From Arthrobacter sp. SX1312 (GTDB lineage: Bacteria; Actinomycetota; Actinomycetes; Actinomycetales; Micrococcaceae), in the NCBI RefSeq assembly GCF_002929295.1, contig NZ_PJIM01000001.1, positions 1,355,398-1,419,397 of the forward strand: a stretch of DNA of 64,000 bases, written 5' to 3'. A program made the translations under genes and the position numbers. Positions 55,302-64,000 of this stretch are shown here, piece by piece (the stretch's first letter is position 1; every line of letters begins with the position of its first letter). Below the pieces are notes generated by a model. That model was not told where the DNA came from, made no database searches, and worked only from the letters and a program-made list of their open reading frames with translations.

Positions 55302-57242
55302 CTATTCAACCGTGACCGACTTCGCCAGGTTGCGCGGCTGGTCGACGTCGTAGCCCTTGGCGCTGGCCAGGGCGAGGGCGAAGATCTGCAGCGGCACCGT
55401 GGTCAGCAGCGGCGCGAGCAGCGTGGGGGACTCCGGCACGTAGAACACGTGCTCCGAGTACGCCTCCACCGAGGTATCGCCCTCCTCCGCGATGACGATC
55501 GTCACAGCGCCGCGCGCGCGGATCTCCTGGACGTTGGACACCACCTTGGCGTGCAGGGAGTCGCGGCCGTTCGGGGACGGCATCACCACGACGACGGGCT
55601 GGCCCTCCTCGATCAGGGCGATCGGCCCGTGCTTGAGCTCGCCCGCGGCGAAGCCCTCGGCGTGGATGTAGGCCAGCTCCTTGAGCTTCAGGGCCCCCTC
55701 CATCGCCACGGGGAAGCCCACGTGGCGGCCGAGGAACAGGACCGACTTGGCGTTGGCCATGTCCGCGCCGAGCTGCTTGATCTTGTCGGCGTCGTCGAGG
55801 ATGGACTGGATCTTGGCGGGGATGCTCGAGAGGTCCGTGAGCACGTCGGCGATCTCGTCCCGGTACTTGTTGCCGCGCAGCTGGGCGAGGTACAGGCCCA
55901 GCAGGTAGGCGGCGGTGATCTGCGCGAGGAACGCCTTCGTGGAGGCGACGGCGATCTCCGGGCCGGCGTGCGTGTACAGCACGGCGTCCGACTCGCGCGG
56001 GATCGTGGAGCCGTTGGTGTTGCAGATCGCGACGACCTTCGCGCCCTGCTCGCGGGCGTAGCGGACCGCCATGAGCGTGTCCATGGTCTCGCCGGACTGG
56101 GAGATCGCGACGACGAGCGTCTTCTCGGTGACGATCGGGTCGCGGTACCGGAACTCGTGGGACAGCTCCACCTCGGTGGGGATGCGGCACCAGTGCTCGA
56201 TGGCGTACTTGGCCACCTGGCCGGCGTAGGCCGAGGTGCCGCAGGCGAGCACCACGATCTTGTCGACCGAGCGCAGGATCGTCTCGTCGATGCGCAGCTC
56301 GTCGAGCATCAGGTTGCCATCGACGTCGGAACGGCCGAGGAGGGTCTGGCCGACGGCGTCGGGCTGGTCGTGAATCTCCTTCTCCATGAAGGAGTCGAAG
56401 CCGCCCTTCTCGGCGGCCGCGGCGTCCCAGCTGACGTGGAACTCCGTGCCCTCGGCGGGGGCGCCGAAGAAATCGGTGATGGTGACGTCGTCGGGCGTGA
56501 TGGTGACGATCTGGTCCTGGCCGAGCTCGACGGCGCGGCGCGTGAAGTCGATGAACCCGGAGACGTCGGAGCCGAGGAAGTTCTCCCCGTCGCCCAGTCC
56601 CACCACGAGCGGTGAGTTGCGGCGGCCGGCGACGACGACGCCGGGCTGGTCCTGGTGGATGGCGAGGAGCGTGAACGCCCCTTCGAGGCGCTGGCATGCC
56701 TGCTGCAGGGCGAGGGTCAGGAGATCGCCCTGGGCGCCGCTCTCGACGAGCCCCCGGTACAGCTGGCCGACGAGCCCGGCGGCGACCTCGGTGTCGGTGT
56801 CCGAGATGAAGCTCAGTCCCTCACCGGTCAGTTCCGCCTTCAGTTCGGCGTAGTTCTCGATGATCCCGTTGTGGATCAGCGCGAGCCGGTCGCCGTCGGC
56901 GAGGTGCGGGTGCGCATTCTCGTCGGTGGGTCCGCCGTGGGTCGCCCACCGCGTGTGCCCGATCCCGGTCAGCGAGCGCGGCAGCGGGTTCTCCGCCAGC
57001 TCCCCGACGAGGTTCGTCAGCTTGCCGGCCTTCTTCCGCGACTCGATGCCGGTCGGGGTGATCACTGCCACCCCGGCGGAGTCGTACCCGCGGTATTCGA
57101 GGCGCCTGAGGCCCTCCATGACGACGTCGAGCGCGCCGTGCTGCGCTTCGGACGGTTCCTGATCGAACGCCGGGGCGACAGAGTCAAGCGCCGACGATCC
57201 CTGGCCGTTGTCCCGGCCTACATATCCCACGATTCCACACAT
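55302..57242 (-). CDS. glmS: Glutamine-fructose-6-phosphate aminotransferase
   Basis: Makes glucosamine 6-phosphate for peptidoglycan. The 646-residue protein has the glutaminase Cys right after the initiator Met (MCGIVGYVG), GHTRWATHG, and then two SIS sugar-binding domains ([20 protein letters not shown]), ending LAKSVTVE. Compared with standard GlmS, about 24 extra residues lie after YVGRDNGQG and before [11 protein letters not shown], rich in Ser, Ala, Asp and Gln. It is divergent from coaA across 61 bases. Confidence 0.97.
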   Translation of the reverse strand: MCGIVGYVGRDNGQGSSALDSVAPAFDQEPSEAQHGALDVVMEGLRRLEYRGYDSAGVAVITPTGIESRKKAGKLTNLVGELAENPLPRSLTGIGHTRWATHGGPTDENAHPHLADGDRLALIHNGIIENYAELKAELTGEGLSFISDTDTEVAAGLVGQLYRGLVESGAQGDLLTLALQQACQRLEGAFTLLAIHQDQPGVVVAGRRNSPLVVGLGDGENFLGSDVSGFIDFTRRAVELGQDQIVTITPDDVTITDFFGAPAEGTEFHVSWDAAAAEKGGFDSFMEKEIHDQPDAVGQTLLGRSDVDGNLMLDELRIDETILRSVDKIVVLACGTSAYAGQVAKYAIEHWCRIPTEVELSHEFRYRDPIVTEKTLVVAISQSGETMDTLMAVRYAREQGAKVVAICNTNGSTIPRESDAVLYTHAGPEIAVASTKAFLAQITAAYLLGLYLAQLRGNKYRDEIADVLTDLSSIPAKIQSILDDADKIKQLGADMANAKSVLFLGRHVGFPVAMEGALKLKELAYIHAEGFAAGELKHGPIALIEEGQPVVVVMPSPNGRDSLHAKVVSNVQEIRARGAVTIVIAEEGDTSVEAYSEHVFYVPESPTLLAPLLTTVPLQIFALALASAKGYDVDQPRNLAKSVTVE

Positions 57243-57303
57243 GACACCTAGCGTACCGGTGGCCGTGTTTGTTAATGCGCAGGCCACCGGGCAGAATCGT
57301 CGG

Positions 57304-58281
57304 GTGAATGACAGAGGCACGGGGACGCAGCAGGCCATCAATGCCGAATCCTTCACCCCCTTCGTCGAACTCGACCGCCAGATGTGGTCCCGCCTGTCCC
57401 ACGAGATCAGGAGCCCCCTGAACGTCGAGGACGTCCAGCGCCTGCGCGGCCTGGGTGACGCCCTGAACCTCGACGAGGTGCGCGAGGTCTACCTCCCCCT
57501 CTCCCGCCTGCTGAACCTCTACACGGCGGCGGCCGGCCAGCTCCACGCGGCCACCAACACGTTCCTCGGCGAGCGCACCACGCGCACGCCCTTCGTGATC
57601 GGCGTCGCCGGGTCCGTGGCGGTGGGCAAGTCGACGACGGCGAGGGTGCTCCGCGAGCTCCTGCGGCGCTGGCCGGACACCCCCGACGTGGCCCTGATCA
57701 CCACGGACGGCTTCCTGTACCCGAACGCGGAGCTGGAGCGTCGGGGCCTCATGCAGCGCAAGGGCTTCCCGGAGTCCTACGACCGCCGGCGGCTCCTGCG
57801 CTTCGTCAGCGAGGTCAAGAGCGGTGCCGCCGAGGTCCGCGCCCCCTCGTACTCGCATCTGACCTACGACATCGTGCCGGGCCGCGAGGTGGTGGTCCGC
57901 CGGCCGGACGTCCTCATCGTCGAGGGCCTCAACGTCCTGGCCCCGGCGCGTCCGCGGCCGGACGGCATCACGGGACTCGCGCTGAGCGACTTCTTCGACT
58001 TCTCCATCTACGTCGACGCGAAGACCGCCCACATCAAGGAGTGGTACGTCCACCGCTTCCAGTCGCTGCGCTCCAGTGCGTTCGCCAAGCCCGAGTCCTA
58101 CTTCCACCGGTACGCCGACCTCAGCGACGAGGAAGCCCGCCGGACGGCGACCAGCATCTGGGAGCGCATCAACGAGCCCAATCTCGTGGCGAACGTCCTG
58201 CCCACGCGCGGGCGGGCGCAGCTGGTGCTCACCAAGGACGCCGACCACTCGGTGCGCCGTATGCTCCTCCGGAAGACCTGA
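57304..58281 (+). CDS. coaA: Type I pantothenate kinase
   Basis: First step of CoA synthesis from pantothenate. The 325-residue P-loop enzyme has Walker [19 protein letters not shown], and [35 protein letters not shown] is the C-terminal family block. The start is GTG 57304, the closest to the usual N-terminus ([12 protein letters not shown]); no good ribosome site. Both this product and AcpS handle CoA. Confidence 0.95.
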   Translation: MNDRGTGTQQAINAESFTPFVELDRQMWSRLSHEIRSPLNVEDVQRLRGLGDALNLDEVREVYLPLSRLLNLYTAAAGQLHAATNTFLGERTTRTPFVIGVAGSVAVGKSTTARVLRELLRRWPDTPDVALITTDGFLYPNAELERRGLMQRKGFPESYDRRRLLRFVSEVKSGAAEVRAPSYSHLTYDIVPGREVVVRRPDVLIVEGLNVLAPARPRPDGITGLALSDFFDFSIYVDAKTAHIKEWYVHRFQSLRSSAFAKPESYFHRYADLSDEEARRTATSIWERINEPNLVANVLPTRGRAQLVLTKDADHSVRRMLLRKT

Positions 58282-58283
58282 CC

Positions 58284-59153
58284 GTGCGCGTCCTGCCGTC
58301 GGTCGCGTTCGTCGTCCTCGCAGTGACGCTCTCGGCGTGTTCCGGGCCGGATCCTGCCCCCGCTACGCCTTCCGGCACCACGTCGGGTACCACGGCTGCG
58401 GGGAGCACCGCTCCCCCGGCTCCGGCGTCGGACCCGGCCGGGCCCACCCGGACGACGACGGACCTGCCGGCCCCGCCCCAGCGTGAACCCCGTCCCGCCG
58501 GGAGCGGTCCGGCGGCGGCACCCCCTCCGGCGTCGTCGGCACCCCCTGCCCCCGCCGCGAGCGCGCACACCGACCCCGTGGCCATCGACGTCGTCGTCAA
58601 CAAGCGCAGGCCCCTGACCCCGCTGGACTACGCGCCCGCCGACCTGCGCCGGCCCGACGTCGCCACGCCCACCGGGTTCGACCTCCTGCGCCCCGATGCC
58701 GCCGAGGCCGTGGAGGAGATGTTCGCGGCGGCCGCGGCGGACGGCGTGGGCCTGGCCATGGTCAGCGGGTACCGCTCCTTCGCGGACCAGGAATCGACCT
58801 ACGCGTACTGGGTGGGCCAGTACGGTGGTCCGGCGGGTGCGGACACCGTGTCGGCCCGCCCCGGCTACTCGGAGCACCAGACGGGCCTCGCCTTCGACCT
58901 CGCCCAGGCCGACGGCGCCTGCACCCTGGTGCGCTGCTTCCGGGACACGCCCGCCGGGCAGTGGGCGGCGGCCAACGCGGCCGACTTCGGGTTCATCCTC
59001 CGCTACCCGCTCGGGTTCCACGAGATCACCGGCTTCTCGGCGGAATCCTGGCACTTCCGGTACGTGGGCCGGGACGTCTCCCTGGCCATGGAGGCGGCCG
59101 GGACGCAGACCCTGGAGGAGCACTTCGGCCTGCCCGCGGCGCCCTCGTACTGA
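58284..59153 (+). CDS. VanY-like D-Ala-D-Ala carboxypeptidase lipoprotein (M15B)
   Basis: A 289-residue zinc peptidase that trims the D-Ala end of peptidoglycan stems. Signal peptide with lipobox LSAC at about residue 19, then a Pro/Ala/Thr/Ser-rich linker (20-100) and the catalytic domain. Zinc ligands: His and Asp in SEHQTGLAFD and His in SWHFRYVG; SGYRSFADQ fits the family. It starts at GTG 58284, two bases after the coaA stop, so it is co-transcribed. The linker spans the wall from its membrane anchor. Confidence 0.9.
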   Translation: MRVLPSVAFVVLAVTLSACSGPDPAPATPSGTTSGTTAAGSTAPPAPASDPAGPTRTTTDLPAPPQREPRPAGSGPAAAPPPASSAPPAPAASAHTDPVAIDVVVNKRRPLTPLDYAPADLRRPDVATPTGFDLLRPDAAEAVEEMFAAAAADGVGLAMVSGYRSFADQESTYAYWVGQYGGPAGADTVSARPGYSEHQTGLAFDLAQADGACTLVRCFRDTPAGQWAAANAADFGFILRYPLGFHEITGFSAESWHFRYVGRDVSLAMEAAGTQTLEEHFGLPAAPSY

Positions 59154-59168
59154 GCGCGGCGCGTCCCC

Positions 59169-59915
59169 TCACCGGCCGTCCGGGCGGCCGACCGGCAGGG
59201 ACACGCCGGTCTCCCCGGCCAGTGCCTCGAGCAGGCGGTCCTGGAACGCGATGTCCCGCACGGCGTCGTGGGGCTGCCGCCGCCGGCGGTGGAACCAGTA
59301 CCCGCCGGTGGTGAGTGCCTCGGGATCCTCTCCCGTGGCGAGCCACACCTGGGTCCGGTGGCCGAGGTCGAGATCATCGGGTGCATCGGGCCCGCCCATC
59401 CTCGTGGGGACCCATCCCGGATCCACCGCGTTGCTCAGGACGTCCGGACGCAGGCGTGCCAGCGCGGCGGAGAAGGCGGTGAGGAAGAGCTTGCTGTCCC
59501 CGTAGTGGCCGGGCGTGCGGCCCCGCCAGTCGACGCCGTCGAGGGACGGGCGCCCGCTGTAGTGCGACCCGCTGCTGAGGTACACGTGGCGCCGCGGACC
59601 CTCGAGCAGTGCGGTCAGGAGGTACGGGGCGATCACGTTGACGGGCATGACGGCGGTGCCGCTCCAGACTCCCGCGTTGTGGATGACGGCGTCGGGGGTC
59701 CCGCCCGCGTTCAGCCCGGTGGCGATCCGCAGGACCGCCTGCCGGTCCTCGAGATCCCCCACCACGAGCCCCGCTCCCTGAGCGGTGAGGGGCGCGAGAG
59801 CGCCGGCACGGCTCCCGGTGCGGGCGTGCACGACGACGTCGTGACCCTCCTTCAGGAGGGCCTCCGCCGCTGCCAGCCCGAGGCCGTCCGTGGATCCGGT
59901 GACCAGCACCCTCAT
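59169..59915 (-). CDS. Short-chain dehydrogenase/reductase
   Basis: A 248-residue NAD(P)-dependent enzyme. TGSTDGLGLA is the cofactor turn, HNAGVWSGTA the NAG motif, and the catalytic Tyr/Lys are in HYGDSKLFL, with the Ser in YLSSGSHYSG. The C-terminal block DPGWVPTRMGGPDAPDDLD resembles the retinol dehydrogenase-like group. Substrate unknown. It converges with the carboxypeptidase gene. Confidence 0.9.
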   Translation of the reverse strand: MRVLVTGSTDGLGLAAAEALLKEGHDVVVHARTGSRAGALAPLTAQGAGLVVGDLEDRQAVLRIATGLNAGGTPDAVIHNAGVWSGTAVMPVNVIAPYLLTALLEGPRRHVYLSSGSHYSGRPSLDGVDWRGRTPGHYGDSKLFLTAFSAALARLRPDVLSNAVDPGWVPTRMGGPDAPDDLDLGHRTQVWLATGEDPEALTTGGYWFHRRRRQPHDAVRDIAFQDRLLEALAGETGVSLPVGRPDGR

Positions 59916-60093
59916 GATCGTCCCCCTTCGCGGGATCCGGTGTCCGCTGCGCAGCGTGCACCCAGGACCTCACCGTACCGATCCGGCGCGGATAGGTGAA
60001 CGTCACGGAGCGTTTACGCAGCACGCAGGGGACGGAAACGCGCGCTCACTAGCGTCGGGGGGAAGCAGCCACACCAGCCTCTGGAGGACGTCC

Positions 60094-61506
60094 GTGAGCA
60101 TCGACGAAGCAGCATCTCCCGCACGTGCGACGGCGGCTCCCGCGCCTGTCGCGAGCGCACCCCCGCTGGTCCACCGCCCCGGCCGGTGGATCGACAACTG
60201 GGACGCCGAGGACACCACCCAGTGGAACAGCGGCGGCAGGTCCATCGCGCGGCGCAACCTGCGGTGGTCGATCGCCTGCGAGTTCCTCGGGTTCGTGGTC
60301 TGGCAGCTGTGGTCGATCGTCGTCGTGTACCTGCCGGCGGCGGGCTTCACCTTCTCCACCTCGCAGATCTTCTGGCTGATCTCCATGCCCTCCCTCGTCG
60401 GGGCGACGCTGCGCATCCCCTACACCTTCATGGTGCCGAGGCTGGGTGGCAGGAACTGGACCATCATCTCCGCGCTGCTCCTGCTGATCCCGACCATCGG
60501 ACTCGGACTGTGCGTCTCGAACCCCGAGACCCCGTTCGGGGTGATGCTCGCCGTGGCGGCGCTGGCCGGCTTCGGCGGCGGCAACTTCGCGAGCTCGATG
60601 GCGAACATCACGTTCTTCTACCCCGCCCGGGAGAAGGGGTGGGCGCTCGGCCTGAACGCGGCGGGCGGCAACCTCGGCGCCGCCGTCGCCCAGCTGGTCG
60701 TGCCCATCGTCGTCGCCCTCGGCGCCGCCGCCACACTGGACCTGCCCCTCGCCGGCTGGATCTGGGTGCCCCTGATCCTCGCCGCCGCCTTCGGTGCCTG
60801 GAAGTTCATGGACAACCTCTCCAGTGCCCGGAGTGATCTCGCCGGGTCCCTGGCGGCCGTCCGTGAGCCGCACCTGTGGATCATGGCGCTGCTCTACATG
60901 GGGACGTTCGGCTCGTTCATCGGATTCGCCGGAGTCTTCCCGAAGCTGATCGTCGATTCCTTCCCCGCCTTCTCCACGATCGCCATGGGACCGGCGACGC
61001 TGTCCCTCGCGTTCCTCGGTCCCCTGGTGGGGTCCCTCGCCCGGCCCTTCGGCGGCCGGCTGGCCGACCGGTTCGGCGGAGCAGTGATCACCGTGTGCGC
61101 CTTCGCGGTCATGGCCGCGATCGCCCTGGCCGTCGTCTGGACGCTCCCCCTGGCCGACTTCTGGCTCTTCCTCGGGCTCTTCCTCGTCCTCTTCGCCGCA
61201 GCCGGTGCCGGCAATGGGGCGACCTACCGCATGATCCCCGTCATCTTCGCCCGGCGCGGCGCCGCAGCAGGGTCCGAACTCCGGGAATCGGTGAGCACCG
61301 CCCGCAAGTCCGCCGCCGCCCTCGGGCTGATCTCGGCGGTCGGCGCCTACGGCGGCTTCCTCATCCCGCAGGTGCTCAACGCCTCGAAGGGCGCCTCGGG
61401 CAGCTACGACGGCGCGTTCTACGGCTTCGTCGGCGGGTACGTCCTCATGCTCGCCGTCACCTGGTTCTTCTACCTCCGCCGGTCCTCGACCCTCGGCAAG
61501 GTCTGA
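60094..61506 (+). CDS. narK: Nitrate/nitrite transporter NarK (MFS)
   Basis: A 470-residue, 12-helix transporter for nitrate uptake or nitrite export. FGGGNFASSMANITFFYPAR and the nitrate signature AGAGNGATYRMIP match NarK types. A polar N-terminal stretch of about 65 residues precedes helix one. Start is GTG 60094 with GGAGG seven bases upstream. It lies just before the nitrate reductase gene (three bases apart), so they form one operon. Its neighbours make uptake the more likely direction. Confidence 0.93.
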   Translation: MSIDEAASPARATAAPAPVASAPPLVHRPGRWIDNWDAEDTTQWNSGGRSIARRNLRWSIACEFLGFVVWQLWSIVVVYLPAAGFTFSTSQIFWLISMPSLVGATLRIPYTFMVPRLGGRNWTIISALLLLIPTIGLGLCVSNPETPFGVMLAVAALAGFGGGNFASSMANITFFYPAREKGWALGLNAAGGNLGAAVAQLVVPIVVALGAAATLDLPLAGWIWVPLILAAAFGAWKFMDNLSSARSDLAGSLAAVREPHLWIMALLYMGTFGSFIGFAGVFPKLIVDSFPAFSTIAMGPATLSLAFLGPLVGSLARPFGGRLADRFGGAVITVCAFAVMAAIALAVVWTLPLADFWLFLGLFLVLFAAAGAGNGATYRMIPVIFARRGAAAGSELRESVSTARKSAAALGLISAVGAYGGFLIPQVLNASKGASGSYDGAFYGFVGGYVLMLAVTWFFYLRRSSTLGKV

Positions 61507-61509
61507 CCG

Positions 61510-63672
61510 ATGCAGCAGGCAGCGACCGGACAGCCCACACACTGCCCCTACTGCGCCCTCCAGTGCGCCATGACGGTCACCGCGTCCGGTACGCACGACG
61601 GCGGTGCCCGCGTCGACGGCCGCGACTTCCCCACCAACCGGGGCGGGCTGTGCCGCAAGGGCTGGTCCGCCGCGGAGTTGCTCCGGCATCCCGACCGCCT
61701 CACCGCGCCGCTGCTCCGCGACGCCGACGGCGTCCTCCGGGAAGCCGCGTGGGACACCGTCCTGGACCTCATCAGCGACCGCGTCCTGAGTATCCAGGCC
61801 GGGCACGGCCGGGACGCCGTCGCGGTGTTCGGTGGCGGCGGGCTCACCAACGAGAAGGCCTACACGCTCGGCAAGTTCGCCCGCCTCGCGCTGCGCACGT
61901 CCCGCATCGACTACAACGGCCGGTTCTGCATGTCCTCGGCGGCCGCCGCGGGCAACCGGGCCTTCGGCCTCGACCGCGGCCTCCCCTTCCCCCTCGAGGA
62001 CCTCGGCGGCGCGTCCGTGGTCCTGCTCCTCGGCTCGAACGCCGCCGACACCATGCCCCCCTTCGTCCAGCATCTGGGAGGAGCCCAGGCCGCGGGCGGC
62101 CTGGTCGTCGTCGACCCCCGGCGGTCGGCGACCGCCCGGCTGACCGACCAGGGCAGGGGGATCCACCTGCAGCCCACCCCCGGCACGGACCTCGTCCTGC
62201 TCCTGGGCCTGGCCCACGTCGTGGTGGCGGAGGGCCTGACGGACAACCGCTTCCTGGAGGCGCGGACCAGCGGGTACGACGGCGTCGCCCGTGGCCTCGC
62301 GCAGTGGTGGCCGGAACGCGTACAGGGCATCACGGGAGTCCCTGCGGCGTCCCTGCGTGCCGTGGCGCGGCTCCTCGCCGCGGGGGCCCGGCGCGGCTCG
62401 GACGGCAGCCAGGGCGCCTACATCCTGACCGGCCGGGGCATCGAGCAGCACGCCGACGGCACCGACACGACGACGGCCGCGATCAACCTCGCGCTGCTCC
62501 TCGGACTCCCGGGCACGGCCCACAGCGGCTACGGGACGCTCACGGGCCAGGGCAACGGGCAGGGCGGTCGGGAGCACGGGCAGAAGGCCGACCAGCTTCC
62601 GGGCTACCGGAAGATCACGGACCCGGCGGCGCGGGCCCACGTCGCCGCCGTCTGGGGCGTTCCGGAGGACCTGATCCCCGGGCCGGGCCTGCCCGCCGTC
62701 GAGCTCCTCGCCTCGCTCGGGAGGCCGGGCGGCACGCGCTGCCTCTTCGTGCACGGCGCGAACGTCGCCGTCTCCGCGCCCGACGCCGCCACGGTCATCG
62801 AGGGCCTGCGCTCCCTCGACCTCCTCGTGGTGTCCGACTTCTTCCTGTCGGAGACCGCGGCGCTCGCGGACGTCGTCCTGCCGGTCCTGCAGTGGGCCGA
62901 GGAGGACGGCACGGTGACGAACCTGGAGGGCAGGATCCTGCGGCGGCGCCGGGCCGTCGAACCGCCCCCCGGTGCCCGGAGCGAGCTGTGGGTCATGCAG
63001 GAGCTCGCGTGTCGACTGGACGCGCCCTCCCGGTTCAGCGAGGACCCGTCCACCATGTTCGACGAGCTCGCCCGCGCCAGCGCCGGCGGCATCGCGGACT
63101 ACTCGGGACTCGACTACGGCGTGCTCGACAGCGGCGCCCCCGCGTACTGGCCGTACCCGGCGGGCAGCACCGGGACACCGCGGCTGTTCGTCGACGCCTT
63201 CGCGCACGCCGACGGCCGTGCCGTGCTGGTCCCCGTCGTCCCGCGGACCGCTGCGGCGGCGGCGCGCCGGCCGGGCCCCCTGCTCCTGGCCACGGGCCGG
63301 CTCCTCGAGCACTACCAGTCCGGCACCCAGACCCGGCGCGTCCCGGCGCTGCTCGCGGCACAACCGGTCCCACGGTTGCAGCTCCACCCCTCCACCGCGC
63401 AGGACCTCGGCATCGCGCAGGGCGAGCGCGTGGTCGTGACCAGCCCCCACGGCGAGGCCCGGGCGCTGGCGGATCTCACCCCCGACATCCGGCAGGACAC
63501 GGTCTTCCTGGCCTTCCACTTCGCGGACGCCGGGTCCGCCAACCTCCTGACGGGCGGCAGCACCGACCCGGTGTCGGGCATGCCGGAGTTCAAGACGACG
63601 CCCGTCCGCGTGGCACGTCTGGTCCCGCTGGACGACGGCGTCCGCACGGACGGACTGGAGGTCGTCGCTTGA
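61510..63672 (+). CDS. Assimilatory nitrate reductase catalytic subunit (molybdopterin)
   Basis: Reduces nitrate to nitrite in the cytoplasm. The 720-residue molybdopterin protein has the 4Fe-4S ligands C12, C15, C19 and C48 (CPYCALQC, GGLCRKGW), and the Mo-coordinating C140 in GRFCMSSAA. GQGNGQGGREHGQKADQLPG and the LEGRILRRRRAV block are NasA/NarB-like. There is no twin-Arg signal, which fits an assimilatory enzyme. It follows narK by three bases and overlaps the next gene by four (TTGA). Confidence 0.92.
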   Translation: MQQAATGQPTHCPYCALQCAMTVTASGTHDGGARVDGRDFPTNRGGLCRKGWSAAELLRHPDRLTAPLLRDADGVLREAAWDTVLDLISDRVLSIQAGHGRDAVAVFGGGGLTNEKAYTLGKFARLALRTSRIDYNGRFCMSSAAAAGNRAFGLDRGLPFPLEDLGGASVVLLLGSNAADTMPPFVQHLGGAQAAGGLVVVDPRRSATARLTDQGRGIHLQPTPGTDLVLLLGLAHVVVAEGLTDNRFLEARTSGYDGVARGLAQWWPERVQGITGVPAASLRAVARLLAAGARRGSDGSQGAYILTGRGIEQHADGTDTTTAAINLALLLGLPGTAHSGYGTLTGQGNGQGGREHGQKADQLPGYRKITDPAARAHVAAVWGVPEDLIPGPGLPAVELLASLGRPGGTRCLFVHGANVAVSAPDAATVIEGLRSLDLLVVSDFFLSETAALADVVLPVLQWAEEDGTVTNLEGRILRRRRAVEPPPGARSELWVMQELACRLDAPSRFSEDPSTMFDELARASAGGIADYSGLDYGVLDSGAPAYWPYPAGSTGTPRLFVDAFAHADGRAVLVPVVPRTAAAAARRPGPLLLATGRLLEHYQSGTQTRRVPALLAAQPVPRLQLHPSTAQDLGIAQGERVVVTSPHGEARALADLTPDIRQDTVFLAFHFADAGSANLLTGGSTDPVSGMPEFKTTPVRVARLVPLDDGVRTDGLEVVA

Positions 63673-64000
63673 GACCGCCGGAATCCTCCGTCGCGTGCCG
63701 CGTCGTCGTCGTCGGTTTCGGACCCGTCGCGGCGCGGCTCGTCGAACACCTCGAGCCCCTCGTCGCCGCGGGGCTGGTCTCCCTGACCGTGATCGGGCAG
63801 GAGGCCGACGCCGCCTACAACCGGGTGCTCGTCGCCGATGTCGCCGTCGGCCGTACCCCTGAAGCCGCCATCCGGCTCGCCGACGCCGACACGCTCCGGT
63901 CCTCGGGCATCGACGTGCGCCTCGGGGCCTGCGTGGCGCGCATCGACCGGCCGTTCCGCCGCGTGCTGCTGACCGGTGGCGAGGCCGTCGACTACGACCG
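63669..64000 (+). CDS. NirB-like FAD oxidoreductase, N-terminal part
   Basis: The first 110 residues of an FAD/NAD(P)-binding protein, cut by the window end. VVVVGFGPVAARLVEHLE is the dinucleotide fold, and VIGQEADAAYNRVLVADVAVG resembles nitrite reductase large subunit (NirB) or its electron-transfer partner (NasB). The TTG start at 63669 overlaps the nitrate reductase stop. It should pass electrons to nitrate or nitrite reductase. Confidence 0.8.
   Translation, partial: MRPPESSVACRVVVVGFGPVAARLVEHLEPLVAAGLVSLTVIGQEADAAYNRVLVADVAVGRTPEAAIRLADADTLRSSGIDVRLGACVARIDRPFRRVLLTGGEAVDYD

Noticed and set aside
60002-60039. GlnR-box-like sequence before narK (GTCAC-GGAGCG-TTTAC, then GAAAC)
   Set aside because: The second half-sites deviate from the gTnAC-n6-GaAAC pattern and the spacing is off, so it is too weak to list.
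60049-63519. 1156-codon minus-strand open frame antisense to narK and nitrate reductase
   Set aside because: Arg/Gly/Glu-rich composition without any motif; both sense genes are complete and conserved.

Overview
The window comes from a high-GC actinobacterium. Strongly G/C-biased third codon positions, many GTG and TTG starts, coupled ATGA/GTGA gene overlaps and the gene content (TreX/TreY/TreZ, bifunctional Nnr, the GlmS/AcpS/Alr/TsaE/TsaB/RimI/TsaD set, GH42 and GH4 enzymes, an amylosucrase) point to the Micrococcaceae, most likely Arthrobacter or a close relative. This placement is an inference from protein resemblance; no rRNA gene is present. I see no tRNA, CRISPR array, insertion sequence, integrase or prophage gene.

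Layout. 1-4.9 kb: end of a sugar-binding lipoprotein gene, a short hypothetical, an amylosucrase, a shikimate-dehydrogenase-like protein and a GCS2-type carboxylate-amine ligase. 5.1-11.4 kb: an accessory stretch of small membrane proteins, an AraC/GyrI regulator, a DHFR-like reductase, a frameshifted macrolide-type glycosyltransferase, rifamycin ADP-ribosyltransferase Arr, and a DUF2975/Xre pair with a palindromic operator. 11.3-18.4 kb: a galactoside-type ABC importer with DUF624 protein and GH42 beta-galactosidase, divergent from a CE7 acetyl esterase. 18.5-24.3 kb: mannitol PTS (mtlD, mtlA, TetR regulator) divergent from ptsI. 24.3-32.6 kb: a LacI-regulated locus of two dehydrogenases, a DUF6807 protein, a DUF993 aldolase-like protein and a sugar isomerase/epimerase; matching operators sit before both arms. 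A tandem pair of small unknown proteins lies inside it.

32.7-37.4 kb: a GNAT protein, then alr-tsaE-tsaB-rimI-tsaD (cell-wall alanine racemase and t6A tRNA modification). 37.5-46.7 kb: a zinc-ribbon GIY-YIG protein, a PAP2 membrane phosphatase, a PfkB kinase, a GH4 glycosidase, an HpaI-type aldolase, an aldo/keto reductase, and an EAL plus GGDEF pair for cyclic di-GMP. 46.8-53.1 kb: treX-treY-treZ, turning alpha-glucan into trehalose. 53.3-59.9 kb: nnr, acpS, glmS, divergent coaA, a VanY-like carboxypeptidase lipoprotein and a short-chain dehydrogenase. 60.1-64 kb: nitrate assimilation (NarK transporter, molybdopterin nitrate reductase and the start of a NirB-like FAD protein cut by the window end).

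Taken together the window is dominated by carbohydrate uptake and conversion. Amylosucrase could make glucan from sucrose, and TreX/Y/Z could turn glucan into trehalose. The most open biology is the LacI-linked dehydrogenase/isomerase/aldolase locus, the tandem small-protein pair and the zinc-ribbon GIY-YIG protein.
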